Positions 32,870 through 44,074 of a stretch of 64,000 bases of DNA are shown piece after piece. The translations under genes were made by a program, and so were the position numbers. This DNA comes from Copromyces sp. CBS 386.78 (lineage: Eukaryota > Ascomycota > Sordariomycetes > Sordariales > Sordariaceae): the NCBI GenBank assembly GCA_030685235.1, contig MU839220.1:50515-114514 (forward strand), read 5' to 3'. The notes below the pieces were generated by a model that was not told the origin of the DNA, searched no databases, and saw only the letters and a list, made by a program, of their open reading frames with translations. Position 1 is the stretch's first letter. Every line of letters starts with the position of its first letter.

Positions 32870-33565
32870 ACACAAAACTAAAAGGGACAGTCAGTTTGTT
32901 AGTTGTATAGTATGATATGCGTATGGTATGGTATGTATAAAGAAAAGAAGGGCGTCGGATAATAAAAACGTCACAAAGGGAACTAAGTAGCTAGGTAAAC
33001 TGGGTTTGTTTGCATGGGTTGTTAAAAAGTTTTGCTGCATAGTTAGGTGGAATGAAGATAGAATACCTACCTACCAGAACTACTGTATATAGTGAGCAAT
33101 AAGATAACATTTCGATGAGAGTTAGCGGTTCATGAAGGGGGGTTGTATGATATGCCAGTTGCCCCGGTTCTATTTTTGTGTAAGCCAACTTGAAGTGTAT
33201 CCCAAACCCTTGTAAAATTACACTGTTTTTTGCTTTCTTGACTCGTGATATTTGTACACTTTGATTTTCCCCCATTTTCCTACTGAATCAGCAGCGAGAG
33301 GATGGTCTGGTTTAGTGTGCATGCTGGCTAGTAAAAGCTCCTTCACACACATATACGTCTTTCCCAGACCACCAAGAGAGCGGAAGATCAAGCCCCTTCC
33401 CTTTCCACAAGACCTCGCAGGTGGCAGGCAGTGAAGCCTTTTCCAGCTATTCACGCACATCTGCCCCTCTCTCTCTCGAGGGGGAAACCAAGCTCTCCAT
33501 CATCCATTCCCCTTCCTTCTTCTTCCAGCCCGTTTCCACCATGAAACCCAACCTGGCGACCGTGC
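32870..33565. other. Intergenic region between convergent genes (Utp25 / bL17m)
   Basis: About 0.7 kb with 3' untranslated sequence from both sides. AT-rich near 32900-33100. No gene or repeat is supported. Confidence 0.5.
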
Positions 33566-34218
33566 TTAACGATCAAGCTTCTTCCACTCCTTAGGATTTA
33601 TCGCGCCGGCCGTGAACTTCATATCCCTGAGCTTGGCGACCATATCCTCGAACGCGCGCATGCCGTCCTTGCGGAAGCGCGTGACCTTTTCCATGTTCTT
33701 CCGGGTGAGCTCGGTGCTCTCCGTCTTTTGCTCGCGGTCGCGCGCAACGGTCGCCGCCGTCATGGCGAAGCGCATGTCCTTGGGCCCGTCGACGAGCTCG
33801 AGGATGGCCGAGGGCGCTTGCGAGTATGTGTCCTTGGGCTCGGTGCGCAGGACGCGGGTGTAGCCTCCTGGCCGGTTGGCATAGCGTTCGCGGATCTCGC
33901 CGAAGAGTTTAGGGAGGAGCTGGTCGGGGGTCTGTAGCAAAGGGTTAAGGGTTAGTAGGTGCTACAACTAGGACCACTAGGGAGAATATGGATGCAACAC
34001 ACAAAGAGGATACCCTGGGCACTGCGCCGGGCTGTCTCGGTGTCGCGCTTGGAGAGGGTGATAAGCTTCTCGGCCAGACGCTGGGCCTCCTTGGCCTTGG
34101 GATAGGTGGTGTGGATGGTCTCGTTCTTGATGAGCGAGGTGACCAAGTTGCGCAGCAGAGCCTGGCGATGCGCCGAGCTACGGCTCAAGTGCCTGTACTT
34201 GACGTGGGCGCCGGCCAT
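33566..34218 (-). CDS. MRPL8: Mitochondrial large-subunit ribosomal protein bL17m (193 aa)
   Basis: A homologue of bacterial L17 in the 54S mitochondrial ribosome. Exon 1 is 34003-34218 and exon 2 is 33566-33931, with a 71-bp intron (GTGTGT donor, CTACTAAC branch site, CTACAG acceptor), phase 0. The L17 signature is clear: [21 protein letters not shown], then [21 protein letters not shown]. After the intron come [24 protein letters not shown] and a [12 protein letters not shown] segment. The C-terminal ~70 residues form a charged helix typical of fungal versions. No long presequence is obvious, as for yeast L17. The gene is divergent from Mic12, another mitochondrial protein. Confidence 0.94.
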
Positions 34219-35024
34219 TGTGTCTGTGTTGTTTTGGTGGCGGAACTGGTCCCTTGGTATGACCTGGAAGTTGTGTAAGTCCCGGCGGGTTGGCCCTTGG
34301 TCCGGGGAAAGCGCAGGCGCAGGACGGGGAGGTCGTGTAGAGGCGTCGGTGGAGTGGACTGAGGTCCTGGTGGGCGGACGGGTCGGGTCGTCGTACAATC
34401 GGTCGGTCGGTCGGTCGGTGCGGCTGCCGGAAGACGGAGCAAGAGGATCTCGAATCGTCAAAAGTTCAAGATTCGGGCTCGGCGCGGGCAACGGCACCCA
34501 CTCAATTGGCAGGGTTCCTGGACAGTGGACTGGAACCCCAAGGCGACGACGGGCGGAGCTTTTGCGGTGCGGGACCCGAAATTTTCTCGGCCCTGGGCCT
34601 GTGCTTTTGGGGTCCTTGTCCGCCCGCTACCGCGAATTCTACCGCGGGTCTACCGCCGTAAGGTCCGCTAGGGGCCCGCCTAAAAGTGCTGGATCAACAG
34701 CGCCAAGGAGATCCACAGCACCTGCTCCGGATCCCGCAACCGGACAGTGGCACCACGTCCCGCAGCGGGATTCGCTAATAACAGCCCATTAACGCCATTC
34801 TTTCGTCCCAAGTCCCAACTACGTCACCCTTTCTTCCCAATTTCCTTATCTCCCACGTTCTTTTAACTCTCAATCAACCACCCCTTCGTGCGGTCGAGTC
34901 AAGACCATTGGGTCTGTCTCTGTCTCTGTCTCTATTGCGACACTTCCTAGATTCTAGAGTACATCTCACCAATTCCCTACAAGAGCTCAAAACCCACCGT
35001 CGTCACCCCACGCCAGTCGCAACA
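34219..35024. promoter_or_regulatory. Shared divergent promoter region (bL17m / Mic12)
   Basis: About 0.8 kb between two divergent genes for mitochondrial proteins. It contains a (CGGT)5 microsatellite at about 34400-34419 and a TGTCTC tandem run at about 34916-34934, both in likely leader sequence. No specific transcription-factor site is assigned. Confidence 0.4.
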
Positions 35025-36023
35025 ATGGGTTTCGTAGCCGGCCTCGTATGTTATCCTGTCTCCATCTATTCTATACATAAAGTACACAACCACAGCTAAC
35101 TAACTCCCGGGCAGACCGGCGGCGCAACCCTCACCCTCGGCCTCACCTATCTCGCCATCGCCGCCCACGAGCGCAACCGCACGCACCAATCCGACCTCCT
35201 GCGCGCGCAAACCCGCTTCGTCAACACCCTCGCCCGCGACACCCTCCCCACCAACCTGCGCACGCGCTACCCCGTCAACGATGAGGACCTAGCCTATTTC
35301 CCTCCGCCTCGCTCCGAGCTCGTCGAGCGCGAGCGCCACCGCTTCGTCGAGTCCGCCAAGGACAAGTGGAACAACGAGATCGAGAACGCGGTGCGGTGGG
35401 CGCAGACGACGGACTGGTCGTCTATCCGCGAGAGTGCCGAGGACGCTGTTGCTGGTCTGTTTGGCTTTACCATTGACCGTAGCGGGTATGCGGCCGAAAA
35501 GGCGAAGGAGGCGGCTAGGATCGCGGCGGAACGGATGAGGTATGCGGCGGAGGAGGGCAAGGAGACGGGCAAGATTATGGCTAGGGAGGCGCATGTCAGG
35601 TCGGAGGAGATGAGGAGGCGGGCAGCCGAGACGGCGAGGTTGTGGAGCCGGGAAGCCAAGGAGGGAATTCATGCGGCCGAGGGCGTGGCGCATAGGATTG
35701 CTGATGAGGTGAGGCACGACGCTGAGGCGGTCAGGGGCGCGGTGAATACTGTGGTCGACAAGGCGGTCGAGAAGGGCCGCCATGGCATCGAAAAGGTTGA
35801 GGAGACGGTGGGCTTAGGCAAGGCGGCGGTTCATCTCGCCGAGGAGAAGTTCGAGGCTGCTGCGGACCGGAAACTGTTGCACGTGTCGGATGTCGACAAG
35901 GCGTTGCAGGAGAGATATACCAAGAGCCAGGATGTCATGAAGAAGAGCGTGCAGGAGGTGCTGGCGGAGAGATACATCCCCATGGACAAGAGGGACAATA
36001 CCAGGTTACGCAGTCTTATTTAG
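35025..36023 (+). CDS. MIC12: MICOS complex subunit Mic12 (309 aa)
   Basis: MICOS shapes crista junctions in the mitochondrial inner membrane. Mic12 bridges Mic10 and Mic60 subcomplexes. Exon 1 is only 21 bp (35025-35045, MGFVAGL) and exon 2 is 35115-36023, with a 69-bp intron (GTATGT donor, CTAACTAAC branch site). The N-terminal segment MGFVAGLTGGATLTLGLTYL is a glycine-rich transmembrane helix, as in fungal Mic12. A conserved linker with NLRTRYPVNDEDLAYF follows, and VRWAQTTDWSSIRESAEDAV resembles the family's C-terminal core. Beyond that, about 150 residues form a long Ala/Glu/Lys/Arg-rich amphipathic helix of 11-residue character, much longer than the ~106-aa yeast Aim5. Family assignment is fairly confident; the role of the extension is unknown. 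Confidence 0.85.
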
Positions 36024-37749
36024 GGGCTGGGCGTTGGGATACGATGCGGAATCATCAGTACATAGACAAAAGAGGCAGCAGTTATGGAAGGGTTCTGAAG
36101 GGCGACGAGAGAATTGCCATTCCACCTATCACCGGCACGGGGACCTATGATATACATTCACTCTCTGCTCAGCTCTTAGAAGCATTTTGGCCCGAGGACC
36201 AAACCACGAGGTCACAAAATGATGTATGGTGATCAACCCACCATGGTCCCCGAGTCCTCACTACTTTGTCAGAAGGGTCCTCGGCCATCGTCCATCAACT
36301 TAGTAACAACCCCGAAACGATCAGTCAAGATTCCCCCTCACTACACGTAATAACTCATTCTACCATTTTCTCCACGTTCAGACGAAAAATCAAATCAGCA
36401 TGCAGCAAAAGAAGGAGACAAAAAAGAAAACATACAACACCAAGTTATTCACCGGTCGTCACCGAACCGACTACTAGCCTGGCGGTCACTGGCTTATCTA
36501 GGAGAGAGCGGACGGGATCCCGAGTTTTTGGCCCAGTGCCCATGGTTGTATGTCATTAGCCAACATGGGTCCAAGTTTCTTTGCTGCGTGAGCACGGCAG
36601 AAATAGTCTTCTTTATAAATGCTAGGTGTCAATTGTCGGGGAGTTTTGAAGGATCATGATTGTCGATTGCAGTCGGGGGGCCGAATAGGATTGTAGCACT
36701 ACATACAGTTCGAGTACAGCTTTGTCATTACTGAAGACATGGCGATGTAACTCAGATGTTTTAAATACTAAAAAGAAAAGAGGGAAGGTTGTATTCGGAT
36801 GAAGAAGCGTATGTCGAAGTGTGATGAAAGTGGTTGTGTTGTATACCCATGTTCTGGAGAAGATTGAACAAGGACGGCTTTGCAATTAGCTTGAATCAGG
36901 AGGTAAACAAAAAACGACACGTAAGGCCAACTTCGCTATCGTTGGCTTTCTAGTGTTCAAACAGTTGACCAACATCAAATTCGTGCTCGAAAGACATTCT
37001 CCATATGCTACGACGTCTTGGGTAAGTAATAAACAGCCAAAAGAAGGCGAACGCAAACTGAATCAAACCAAACACTGCGACAACCAAGTAGGAAGAACGC
37101 AGGTAGAAGCGGAAGTCTAATAAACTTATATTACACTATACGCCTTGCATACGAACTGGCAAGTAAGATCCGAGGTGGTGGTCCGGCAATTGATTGAGTG
37201 GTTCATTTATCCTTATTAACCCAGCCGCGTCTTATCGTTGCGAAGTCGGTATCGAAAAAAAAACACCAAGACCACAGTTTAGTCTAGATGCTGGCTCCCA
37301 AGAAATGATTGATACGGTCCTCGGCAGGACACTTCGCTAATGGCATGTAGTCTGTTGGCGTTGAACTGGGGCTCCATATGTTATGGTCACTCCCTCCCGA
37401 CCCGTCAAAAAGACATATGAAACCCATCGTGTATTGCTGTCACACACGCTTCGCACCACTCCATACTATGCAAATGGGCCTAGTTGGGTAACTGAATTGA
37501 TTCACAATCCAGCCACCCACGGATGTCCGTTCACCGCCCGGTCGTTCTTACTAGCGTATCTAGGGATTCATATCCAGGACTATATGTCGACGAATTGGTC
37601 CAATAGCATACTCCCCTAACCCATCAACGCATGCATAAGAACTCCTCGCAACCCGGCGGATATCACTTGTCCGAGCTCTGGATTCAACTGGAAGGGTGGA
37701 CACCAGAGGGCGTCGTACAGGCGGGACGACGCCCTCTTTCCCCATCAAG
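36024..37749. other. Intergenic region upstream of the Kre9-like gene
   Basis: About 1.7 kb without a supported gene. Short open frames at 36266-36559 and 37383-37619 lack domains and good starts. The right end includes an 11-bp-stem inverted repeat just before the next ATG. Nothing else is recognised. Confidence 0.45.
37706..37736. promoter_or_regulatory. Perfect 11-bp inverted repeat in the leader of the Kre9-like gene
   Basis: GAGGGCGTCGT (37706-37716) and ACGACGCCCTC (37726-37736) are exact reverse complements around a 9-base loop. The repeat ends 13 bases before the ATG at 37750. In RNA it would be a stable GC-rich hairpin next to the start codon; in DNA it could be a dyad binding site. 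Confidence 0.6.
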
Positions 37750-38493
37750 ATGACGTTCCCAAGCCAGCTCCTGACCCTGATCTTCCTCCCCTTCCTACTT
37801 TTCACCACCTTTGTAGCAGCCGACTTCACCAACTCCTTCACGAATCTCAGCTACGGCTCAACCGTCCGATTGACCTGGGACACCATATCGCCCGACTCCT
37901 ACCCACTGTCCATCACCGTACAGCTCATCGACAAAGGCGAGAATAGCGATGGCAATGGAAACGGTGGAGCTGTGACGGCATACCGGATGAATATCACGAC
38001 GGCAATCGATTCCTCCTCGAACAACACATTCGAATGGACTGGAATCCCATCACCCCTTCGCTGGTTACCCGAGGGGCTTTACCAAGTTGAACTGCACGGG
38101 TCTGGGGATGGGACGCCCCTGGCCAAGTCTCCATTCTTTGCTGTTGGCCAACCACCGTATGCTAGCGGGACAGAAGGGAGGAAGCCTTCGAGTTTTACAG
38201 GGGATGAGGTACGTTTTTCCTTTTTTCTTCCACTAGCGCCATATCGAAGAGAGAATAGTGCTGACTGAGAGGTTCCCTTGGAGCAGCCAACGCCTTCTGT
38301 TGATCCGGGTAGCGAACATCGATCAGGGGTTAACAAGCGGCTTGCTTTTGGACTCGGGTTTGCGATTGGAATTCCATCGGTCGGGGGGTTGTCGTTGGTG
38401 GGCTGGTGTTTGTTGAAGCGGCGGAGGAGGGTATTGGACGAGAAAAGGGACGAGGAGAGGAGAGCGAAGAGGCGGGACTTTGTTATCCACTAA
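37750..38493 (+). CDS. Secretory Kre9/Knh1-like type I membrane protein (221 aa)
   Basis: Exons 37750-38208 and 38287-38493 flank a 78-bp intron (GTACGT donor, CTGAC branch site). A signal peptide is clear (QLLTLIFLPFLLFTTFVAA, cleavage near residue 24). The mature N-terminus DFTNSFTNLSYGSTVRLTWD matches the beta-sandwich N-terminal domain of fungal Kre9/Knh1-type (Ser-Thr-rich, GPI-anchored) wall proteins. N-glycosylation sequons are present (NLS, NIT, NNT). The second exon encodes a transmembrane helix (FGLGFAIGIPSVGGLSLVGWCLL) followed by an Arg-rich tail (KRRRRVLDEKR). It is therefore single-pass rather than GPI-anchored. A role in wall glucan assembly or surface sensing is inferred from the family only. 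Confidence 0.8.
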
Positions 38494-38844
38494 GAGTAAG
38501 GACAGGTCCAAGATTAAAGCCATTATCATTATAACCTTTGCCACTAGACTGCCAAAAGTGTTAGTATGTGCCTGGTCGGGCTTGTCACAGGGGGCTGATT
38601 GAAAACATACCGTAAAGCTTGTGGTGGTACAATGCCATCGTCACCCAATTCTGATCTCGACCGAAGGCTGTATCTGGATAGGCGTGTTTCTAGTGTCGAA
38701 ATTAAGACCCTTAGGAAGCATCTTTTTCTTCCGGTGATTTTCCCTCAACCCACAAAGGATGCCGCCATCTTATTCATCTTCCTTCCCCGTCTCCGTCTTT
38801 TGCCTTTGATCTTGTCCCTGCCCTGGTGGTTTCGTTGTCGCGAC
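38494..38844. other. Short intergenic region between convergent genes
   Basis: About 350 bases of likely 3' untranslated sequence from both sides. Nothing else is recognised. Confidence 0.5.
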
Positions 38845-39765
38845 CTAAACAGAAAGCATGTTCTGAATACGCTTCTTATTCTCTTGCTTCATCTTCCTCT
38901 TCATAATATGGCTATATGCGTCGCCCATATCACCTCTTGTCCCAACGTTATACTGTAATTTATCTCCTCGGTCCACCCTCTCCCTCCAAAACGCCCTCCA
39001 CGTCCTCACCATCGTGGCCGAGTCAGCCGAGATCCCCTGCTCGATAGCGGCAGTCTCCTCAAGGTCCGTGGCATCTTGGCCCGCCGACTCCCAGTCGTGC
39101 AGGCCGGTGTAGGCCATGTCTTGAGGCACCGAGGCGCGCAGGGCAACGGAGGGGAGGGTCACCTTTTTTGATGGCGTGGGGGTGTCGTAGGAAGACGGAT
39201 CGGGATCGTCGCGTGGCCAGGGTCCGTGCAGAGGGGACCTGCGGATGTGTTCCTTGTGCGGGTATTCGGGGGCGTTGAAGGCTTCGAGCTGAAAGGTCTT
39301 GGTTACGAAGGCGGTCGGGTCTCGCTCGGGCAGTGTTGGAAGTTTGGATGGGGACGGTGATTGCGGCAGCTGTTGTGGATTGAGATCTGTTTGCCCGGAC
39401 TTGGAGTTTGAGGTCGTGATAGTGCCCCTGGCAGCGGTGGTGGGTAATGAGACGGCTGTAGATGTATCGATCGGTGGCGGCAGTCGTATGGAATCGGGGA
39501 CACGAGGGTCGAAAGTGTTTCGAGCGAGGACATCGAACTGAAGAGGACTCCTTCGAACGATGCTGGCAGCCACATTCTGGGATGATGCTATGGAGAGGAA
39601 GGACGAAGAGTCGTAGAGCTGCTTGAACATCTCAATGTTGCCATGTTCGCTGAGGGCGCGAAGCACCGCGCGTCGCTCCGACAGACTGGTTGGTGCTGGC
39701 TTGACTCGGATGTAGAGCGTTCGGATCTTTGCTGGGCCGGCTGGGAAACGGAAAGCTTGGGACAT
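38845..39765 (-). CDS. Unrecognised fungal protein (306 aa)
   Basis: A single-exon frame starting at the ATG at 39765 in good context. The first ~80 residues look folded: FRFPAGPAKIRTLYIRVKPA, a helix with ERRAVLRALSEHGNIEMF and a strand-rich stretch, an alternation reminiscent of a small alpha/beta fold such as an RRM-like unit. The middle is Pro/Ser/Thr-rich linker. The C-terminal third has a conserved-looking helical segment (TMVRTWRAFWRERV) and a basic end (KRKMKQENKKRIQ). There is no membrane segment. The N-terminus has few acids, so mitochondrial targeting is possible but not clear. I do not recognise the family. CAA/CAG-type trinucleotide runs lie in its leader (39766-39810). Confidence 0.7.
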   Translation of the reverse strand: MSQAFRFPAGPAKIRTLYIRVKPAPTSLSERRAVLRALSEHGNIEMFKQLYDSSSFLSIASSQNVAASIVRRSPLQFDVLARNTFDPRVPDSIRLPPPIDTSTAVSLPTTAARGTITTSNSKSGQTDLNPQQLPQSPSPSKLPTLPERDPTAFVTKTFQLEAFNAPEYPHKEHIRRSPLHGPWPRDDPDPSSYDTPTPSKKVTLPSVALRASVPQDMAYTGLHDWESAGQDATDLEETAAIEQGISADSATMVRTWRAFWRERVDRGDKLQYNVGTRGDMGDAYSHIMKRKMKQENKKRIQNMLSV

Positions 39766-40084
39766 GATCGTGGTGTTGTTGTTGCTGATGTTGTTGTTGT
39801 TGTCGCCGTCGTCGATATGATATAAGTGGTACGTACCCGCCGTTGACCGAGTCAGTGTTCCTGGACGATCCCAGTCCGTGATGTGGTCAACTGCGGGTTA
39901 AGTGGAATCCGTGGTGGGGAGAAGTGGGCAACTTTTGAAGAGAAAGTGCGGAGGAGCCCCACCTTCCCCAGGTTAGGGTTGTCCCTCACCGTGCTCACCG
40001 AGGTGAGGCTGTACCCACTCTCAACCTCCTTGGATCACCCCATTGGTCAAGCTTCCATTCTGTTTTCTTGTCTTCCTCTACTAC
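39766..40084. other. Intergenic region between two same-strand genes
   Basis: About 320 bases that must hold the 3' end of the upstream BTB-membrane gene and the promoter of the 306-aa gene. A GTT-rich trinucleotide tract lies at about 39771-39800 next to the start codon. Confidence 0.45.
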
Positions 40085-42767
40085 TTAAACATTCGTCTCC
40101 GGCTGTTCCTTGCTTGCCCGCCCAGTTCGGAGTGCTCTAAAAATACCCCGACTTGGATGCTCACCGTTCCGCCAGATGAGCAAGATGACTATACTCAACA
40201 CCCAATGAACCATCATAGCGCTCGCTAACCCAGCCTGTAACTTGCACACCCCATTCCCGTCATCAACTCCCCTATCACGAGCCCGGCGGAAACACGGAGA
40301 AACCTCCGGAATACCGGAAACATTCGTAAGGATCAGTTGAAGAAAGGTTGATGCCAGGAAAACAATCCTGCACCACTTCGCCATGTACCACGCTGTCACG
40401 ATGCCCAGAATGGCGCAGAGCAGTGCGATTACCTTCGATTCAACCAGACCGTTGCGATCCTTAGCCCAGATCACCGGTTCCAACACCATCATTGATGTGG
40501 AGGACATGTGCTGAAATGGTCAGTCCCAACAATCAAGTCTTCTTTACCAGTTTGAGCAGCCCGGGGGGGAAGAACATACCCATAGAGCCACACACGACCA
40601 CCAGAGCAGGTCCTTCTGTTTCCAGATGGCCCGAAGACCCCTTCTCACGAAGCTCTCGCGGCCAGGGCGTGCTGCCCGGTATCCCCAGCTGACTTTCTCC
40701 GGGTTTGCCACCGATGGATGCACATCGTGCTTTGTGTTCAGCAATACCCAGAAAAGAGATGCGACGAACAGCAACTCGGAAACCCCAAGGCCGACCTCTT
40801 CTTTGCACGGTCTGGTATTGAGTGCAACATCCCCACGGGCCTTGCCAAAACATTGTTTAGCCCACAGGAACGACCCGCACGCTTTTGCTATTCCGAGGAC
40901 CATCGTTGACCCTATCACCCACTCCCATCCCAGGTACCTGTACCACGCCGCTAAAAGCCCCTGGACGGCGAAAACTACACCGAGAATTTTGCCATAGAGC
41001 TCAAGCAGGTGATGTTTATCCTGAGCCAAAGTGTCCGCGGCAAAGAAAAGTATGAGGACTGGGGCCAGCCACTAGAAGAAACAGATATTCGTCAGATTAG
41101 TCATTCTTCTTCTCCATCATGATGACGGCCAACCCAGAAGGTAGGTGCAAGCAAGGACTCACCCAGAGGACGTAAGACAAAACCGTGACAGCGCCTTTCG
41201 ACAGGCGAAAGAAAGTATCCCATCTCTCTTCGGCGGTCATGGGCCTAGTTGCGAACTGGCCTGGCGTCGTGTCCCTGGCCGCCAGGGGGATGCGATTCGG
41301 GTCTATGAACCCCAAAACATCCACAGGTGAGCCAGCCCACTTCAAGAACTCTACGTGGACGCAGTGTGTTCCATCGCCCTGTGCTCCCTTACTGCACTCC
41401 TGTTCCCAATGAAACAGGGGATATCGACGCGGGTCTGCCGCCTCTGACCCTTTTCGGGTCTCGACCTTGTGAAACATCTTCCAAAACGCCGCCGTCTCTG
41501 GGCCCAAGCTGATCGTGAAACCGCCTCTCTCATCGGGAGGCTCGAATTGGTCGTCGGGGGTTAGGCGCTTCTTGTATTTCAGCCAGGCAACCCACGCGGT
41601 CAAGAACCGATGCGCTTCGCTCCCCACGGGAAACACCTCGTACAGCAGGTTCCGGAGTTCTTCCTTGTACCCGTCCGTGAGCAGGTCGACGTGCTGGATG
41701 AATTGGGCGAGGGCAAATAGCCGGTACTCTCGCGATAGAATGCGGTAGCCGAACATGTAAGCGGCTGCTGCTTCTAGGGGCGCGTTGGGGTCGTTGGCGG
41801 CGGCGTTGCTATTGCTGGCGCCGCCGCTGTCGTCACCTTCTCCGCTGCTGCTGTCCCTGGCGCAGAACCATCCCGTGACCGTCGAGGACAAACTCCCCCC
41901 GTTTCCGTGGCACTTGTGGCGTATGACCGCGCACTCTGCTTCGCCGTGGCGAATATCGTCTGGTTCTCCTTCTTCATCGGCGAGGACGTTGAATCTTCTA
42001 TGCCAGTGATGGCAGTTGAATCCGATCTGGTCGGAGAGGGACATGCAAGAAGGGGGCTGGGGCAGCCCGTAGCTGCTGTATCCTCCTTCCCCTTTCCCTG
42101 CAGCATCCGACTCCGAGGCAGACTTGGACTCAGTGGACTCCTCAAGCCGTGAAGGCCTACACCGGTGATCGTCCTGGAACTCGTAAACAGCAGAGAGCTT
42201 GCACCCGCTGCAAACGTACAGCCAGACTGCCCAGCGGTAAAAGTCGTCTGGGTCGTCGTCATCGTCGTCGAAGACAAAGTGGCCTGTGTCGGCCTCGATG
42301 AAGACATGGCGATTACGTGGGCTGAGGGCGGTGCTGAAGTACTCTGAGTATTCGCAGAGGAGGCGTTTGTGAAGGAAGAAGACTTTTGTTGCTGGCTTTG
42401 AGGTTGCTGCCAGGCCTAATGACTGTCCCTGTTGTTGCTGTTGATGTCCACCTCCACCGCTCTTACCGCCGCCGCCGCCAACAGTGATTTTGAGCCTCTC
42501 GCAGGCGGTTCTGCGGACCATGGGATCCGATCCGCACGGGATATCCCCAGAATAAACATGACAAGGACGGTTAAAGGTCGGCCACACGATCTCCACAGGT
42601 TGGGGCTGGGGCTGAAGCTCGGGGGTGTACTCCTCCGCTGACTCATAGATGCTTGGGTCCTCGGCTGGAGGAGTATCCTCCACCGAGGGAGTGGCTGCTC
42701 TCGCCCCATCATCTAGTCTGCCTCTTTTCCTCTTCGTAAGTTTTCGTAGGATCTCGTTCGTTCTCAT
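40085..42767 (-). CDS. BTB/POZ-like protein fused to a multi-pass membrane region (840 aa)
   Basis: Three exons, all phase 0: 41163-42767 (first ATG at 42767), 40580-41071 and 40085-40510. Introns of 91 and 69 bp have GTGAGT and GTATGT donors. The N-terminus is basic and Pro/Glu-rich. At about residues 125-200 a divergent BTB/POZ fold is suggested by KVFFLHKRLLCEYSEYFSTAL followed by an acidic run and FYRWAVWLYVC. Helical regions and a Gly/Asn/Ser-rich insert follow. After about residue 520 come roughly seven hydrophobic segments, for example VLSYVLWWLAPVLILFFAA, LGVVFAVQGLLAAW, ELLFVASLFWVLL and VIALLCAILGIVTAWYM. The exon joins preserve frame and create the first transmembrane helix across intron 1. 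Alternatively two genes could be wrongly joined, but the splice sites argue for one. Confidence 0.7.
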
Positions 42768-43744
42768 CGTGTTAGTCAAAGGTTGAGCGATAAGTTTTGG
42801 AACAGTGATTTGGATGGCGGTTTGGTTGACCAAAAGTGATAAAGCAATTTCTTGGAGAATATTTGCTTCTTGAAGATACTGACAACTTACCTTTTGAAGT
42901 CCCCTGCTTTGTCATTCTCGAGTCGTTCACGAGCTCTTCAGCTTGCTTCGCATGGCATACCGAATCTGGCATTCGGTATGCAATTATGTGCCAATAAAAT
43001 CAAGGTGTACAGCGATCTATGCTATGCCATGTGCACTGCACTGCACTACAGCACACACACAGTATATTTCCGATGGTGGTCCGAAACCTGAAGCTGCAAA
43101 ATGCGAGATGGGTAGGGTTATTTCCTAGACAAGTCGTCGATGATGATCACGACGCTCGATGGAAGCGCCTTGGAATGAATTTGGGCTTCTTTTTCGCCGT
43201 GTGTCTGCCTTGCCCCTCCAGCACTCCAGCTTTATGCCCTCCCTCGACCTGCATCAGCACCAATCAGGCAGACTGCTCGGATCGTTCGCTGTGCCATGAG
43301 GGCGTGAGGTCTGTTTCAGCTCTCCTCAATGCGATCCCTTTCTTTCTTAATTGGCTGGGTCTTGTACATTTTGACAACCTCGGATATTGGTATCTTCAAC
43401 AAATGGGTCATTTTTTTTCTCGATAGTCATCAGGAGGTCTGCAATAGCGTCGCGATTCGCAGTGTTTACTGATCTGGACAGGACAGTAAAAACGCCAAGA
43501 CCAGATGACTGCCACCACCAGCTTTGGCGACTTCTAATCACATTCAAGCTAGCGAAGTGATGGTATTCATGCTTCGAGGGTTCATTGTCGGGGTGAGCTA
43601 ATCGTCCTCGATTTCCCCCATTGCGTCGAAAAAAAGAAAGAGAAAGGGAATATAAGTAGCATAAAACTGATCAAGATCACCAACGTCAAAAGCCACGGAA
43701 GCTGCCGCCTCTCCCCGCGTACATGTTTAACCACTGGATATAGG
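42768..43744. other. Intergenic region
   Basis: About 1 kb upstream of the BTB-membrane gene. Open frames on the plus strand (42852-43426) lack domains. No repeat or RNA gene is recognised. Confidence 0.45.
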
Positions 43745-44074
43745 TTACAGTACTTGACGCGGCGTAAGATCAGCAAAACCTCTTATGTTAAGCTCTTTGT
43801 CCTTGAGAGCCGAGCTCCCGAAGTTGCCAAAAAGGACAGGAGCTACCCATTTGTGCAAAGGGAAATCCAAACAAGGCCGCAGAAAGCCCGAACGAGGAAC
43901 AAAGAACATATCCCCAGGAGCTTCAAGACTCCCAAAAAGGTTCATCGCTAGACGGAAATCAACGGCTTCCCCCGTCTCGACCATATCGCCCTTCTGGCCC
44001 GTCTCGGCCGGGGATCTCGATGTTGCCAAAAGACGGACGGGCGGATGGACGGGAATAACTTGCCCATTATCCAT
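43745..44074 (-). CDS. Candidate small protein or gene fragment (109 aa)
   Basis: A minus-strand frame from the ATG at 44074. Composition and codon use look coding, with ordered-looking sequence such as VDFRLAMNLFGSLEAPGDMF and LDFPLHKWVAPVLFGNFG. There is no known domain or signal peptide. It may be the last exon of a larger gene whose upstream part I cannot trace, or a decaying remnant. Confidence 0.3.
   Translation of the reverse strand: MDNGQVIPVHPPVRLLATSRSPAETGQKGDMVETGEAVDFRLAMNLFGSLEAPGDMFFVPRSGFLRPCLDFPLHKWVAPVLFGNFGSSALKDKELNIRGFADLTPRQVL

Noticed and set aside
31691..32875. Minus-strand frames of 181 and 194 codons inside Utp25
   Set aside because: Antisense shadows of the real third exon.
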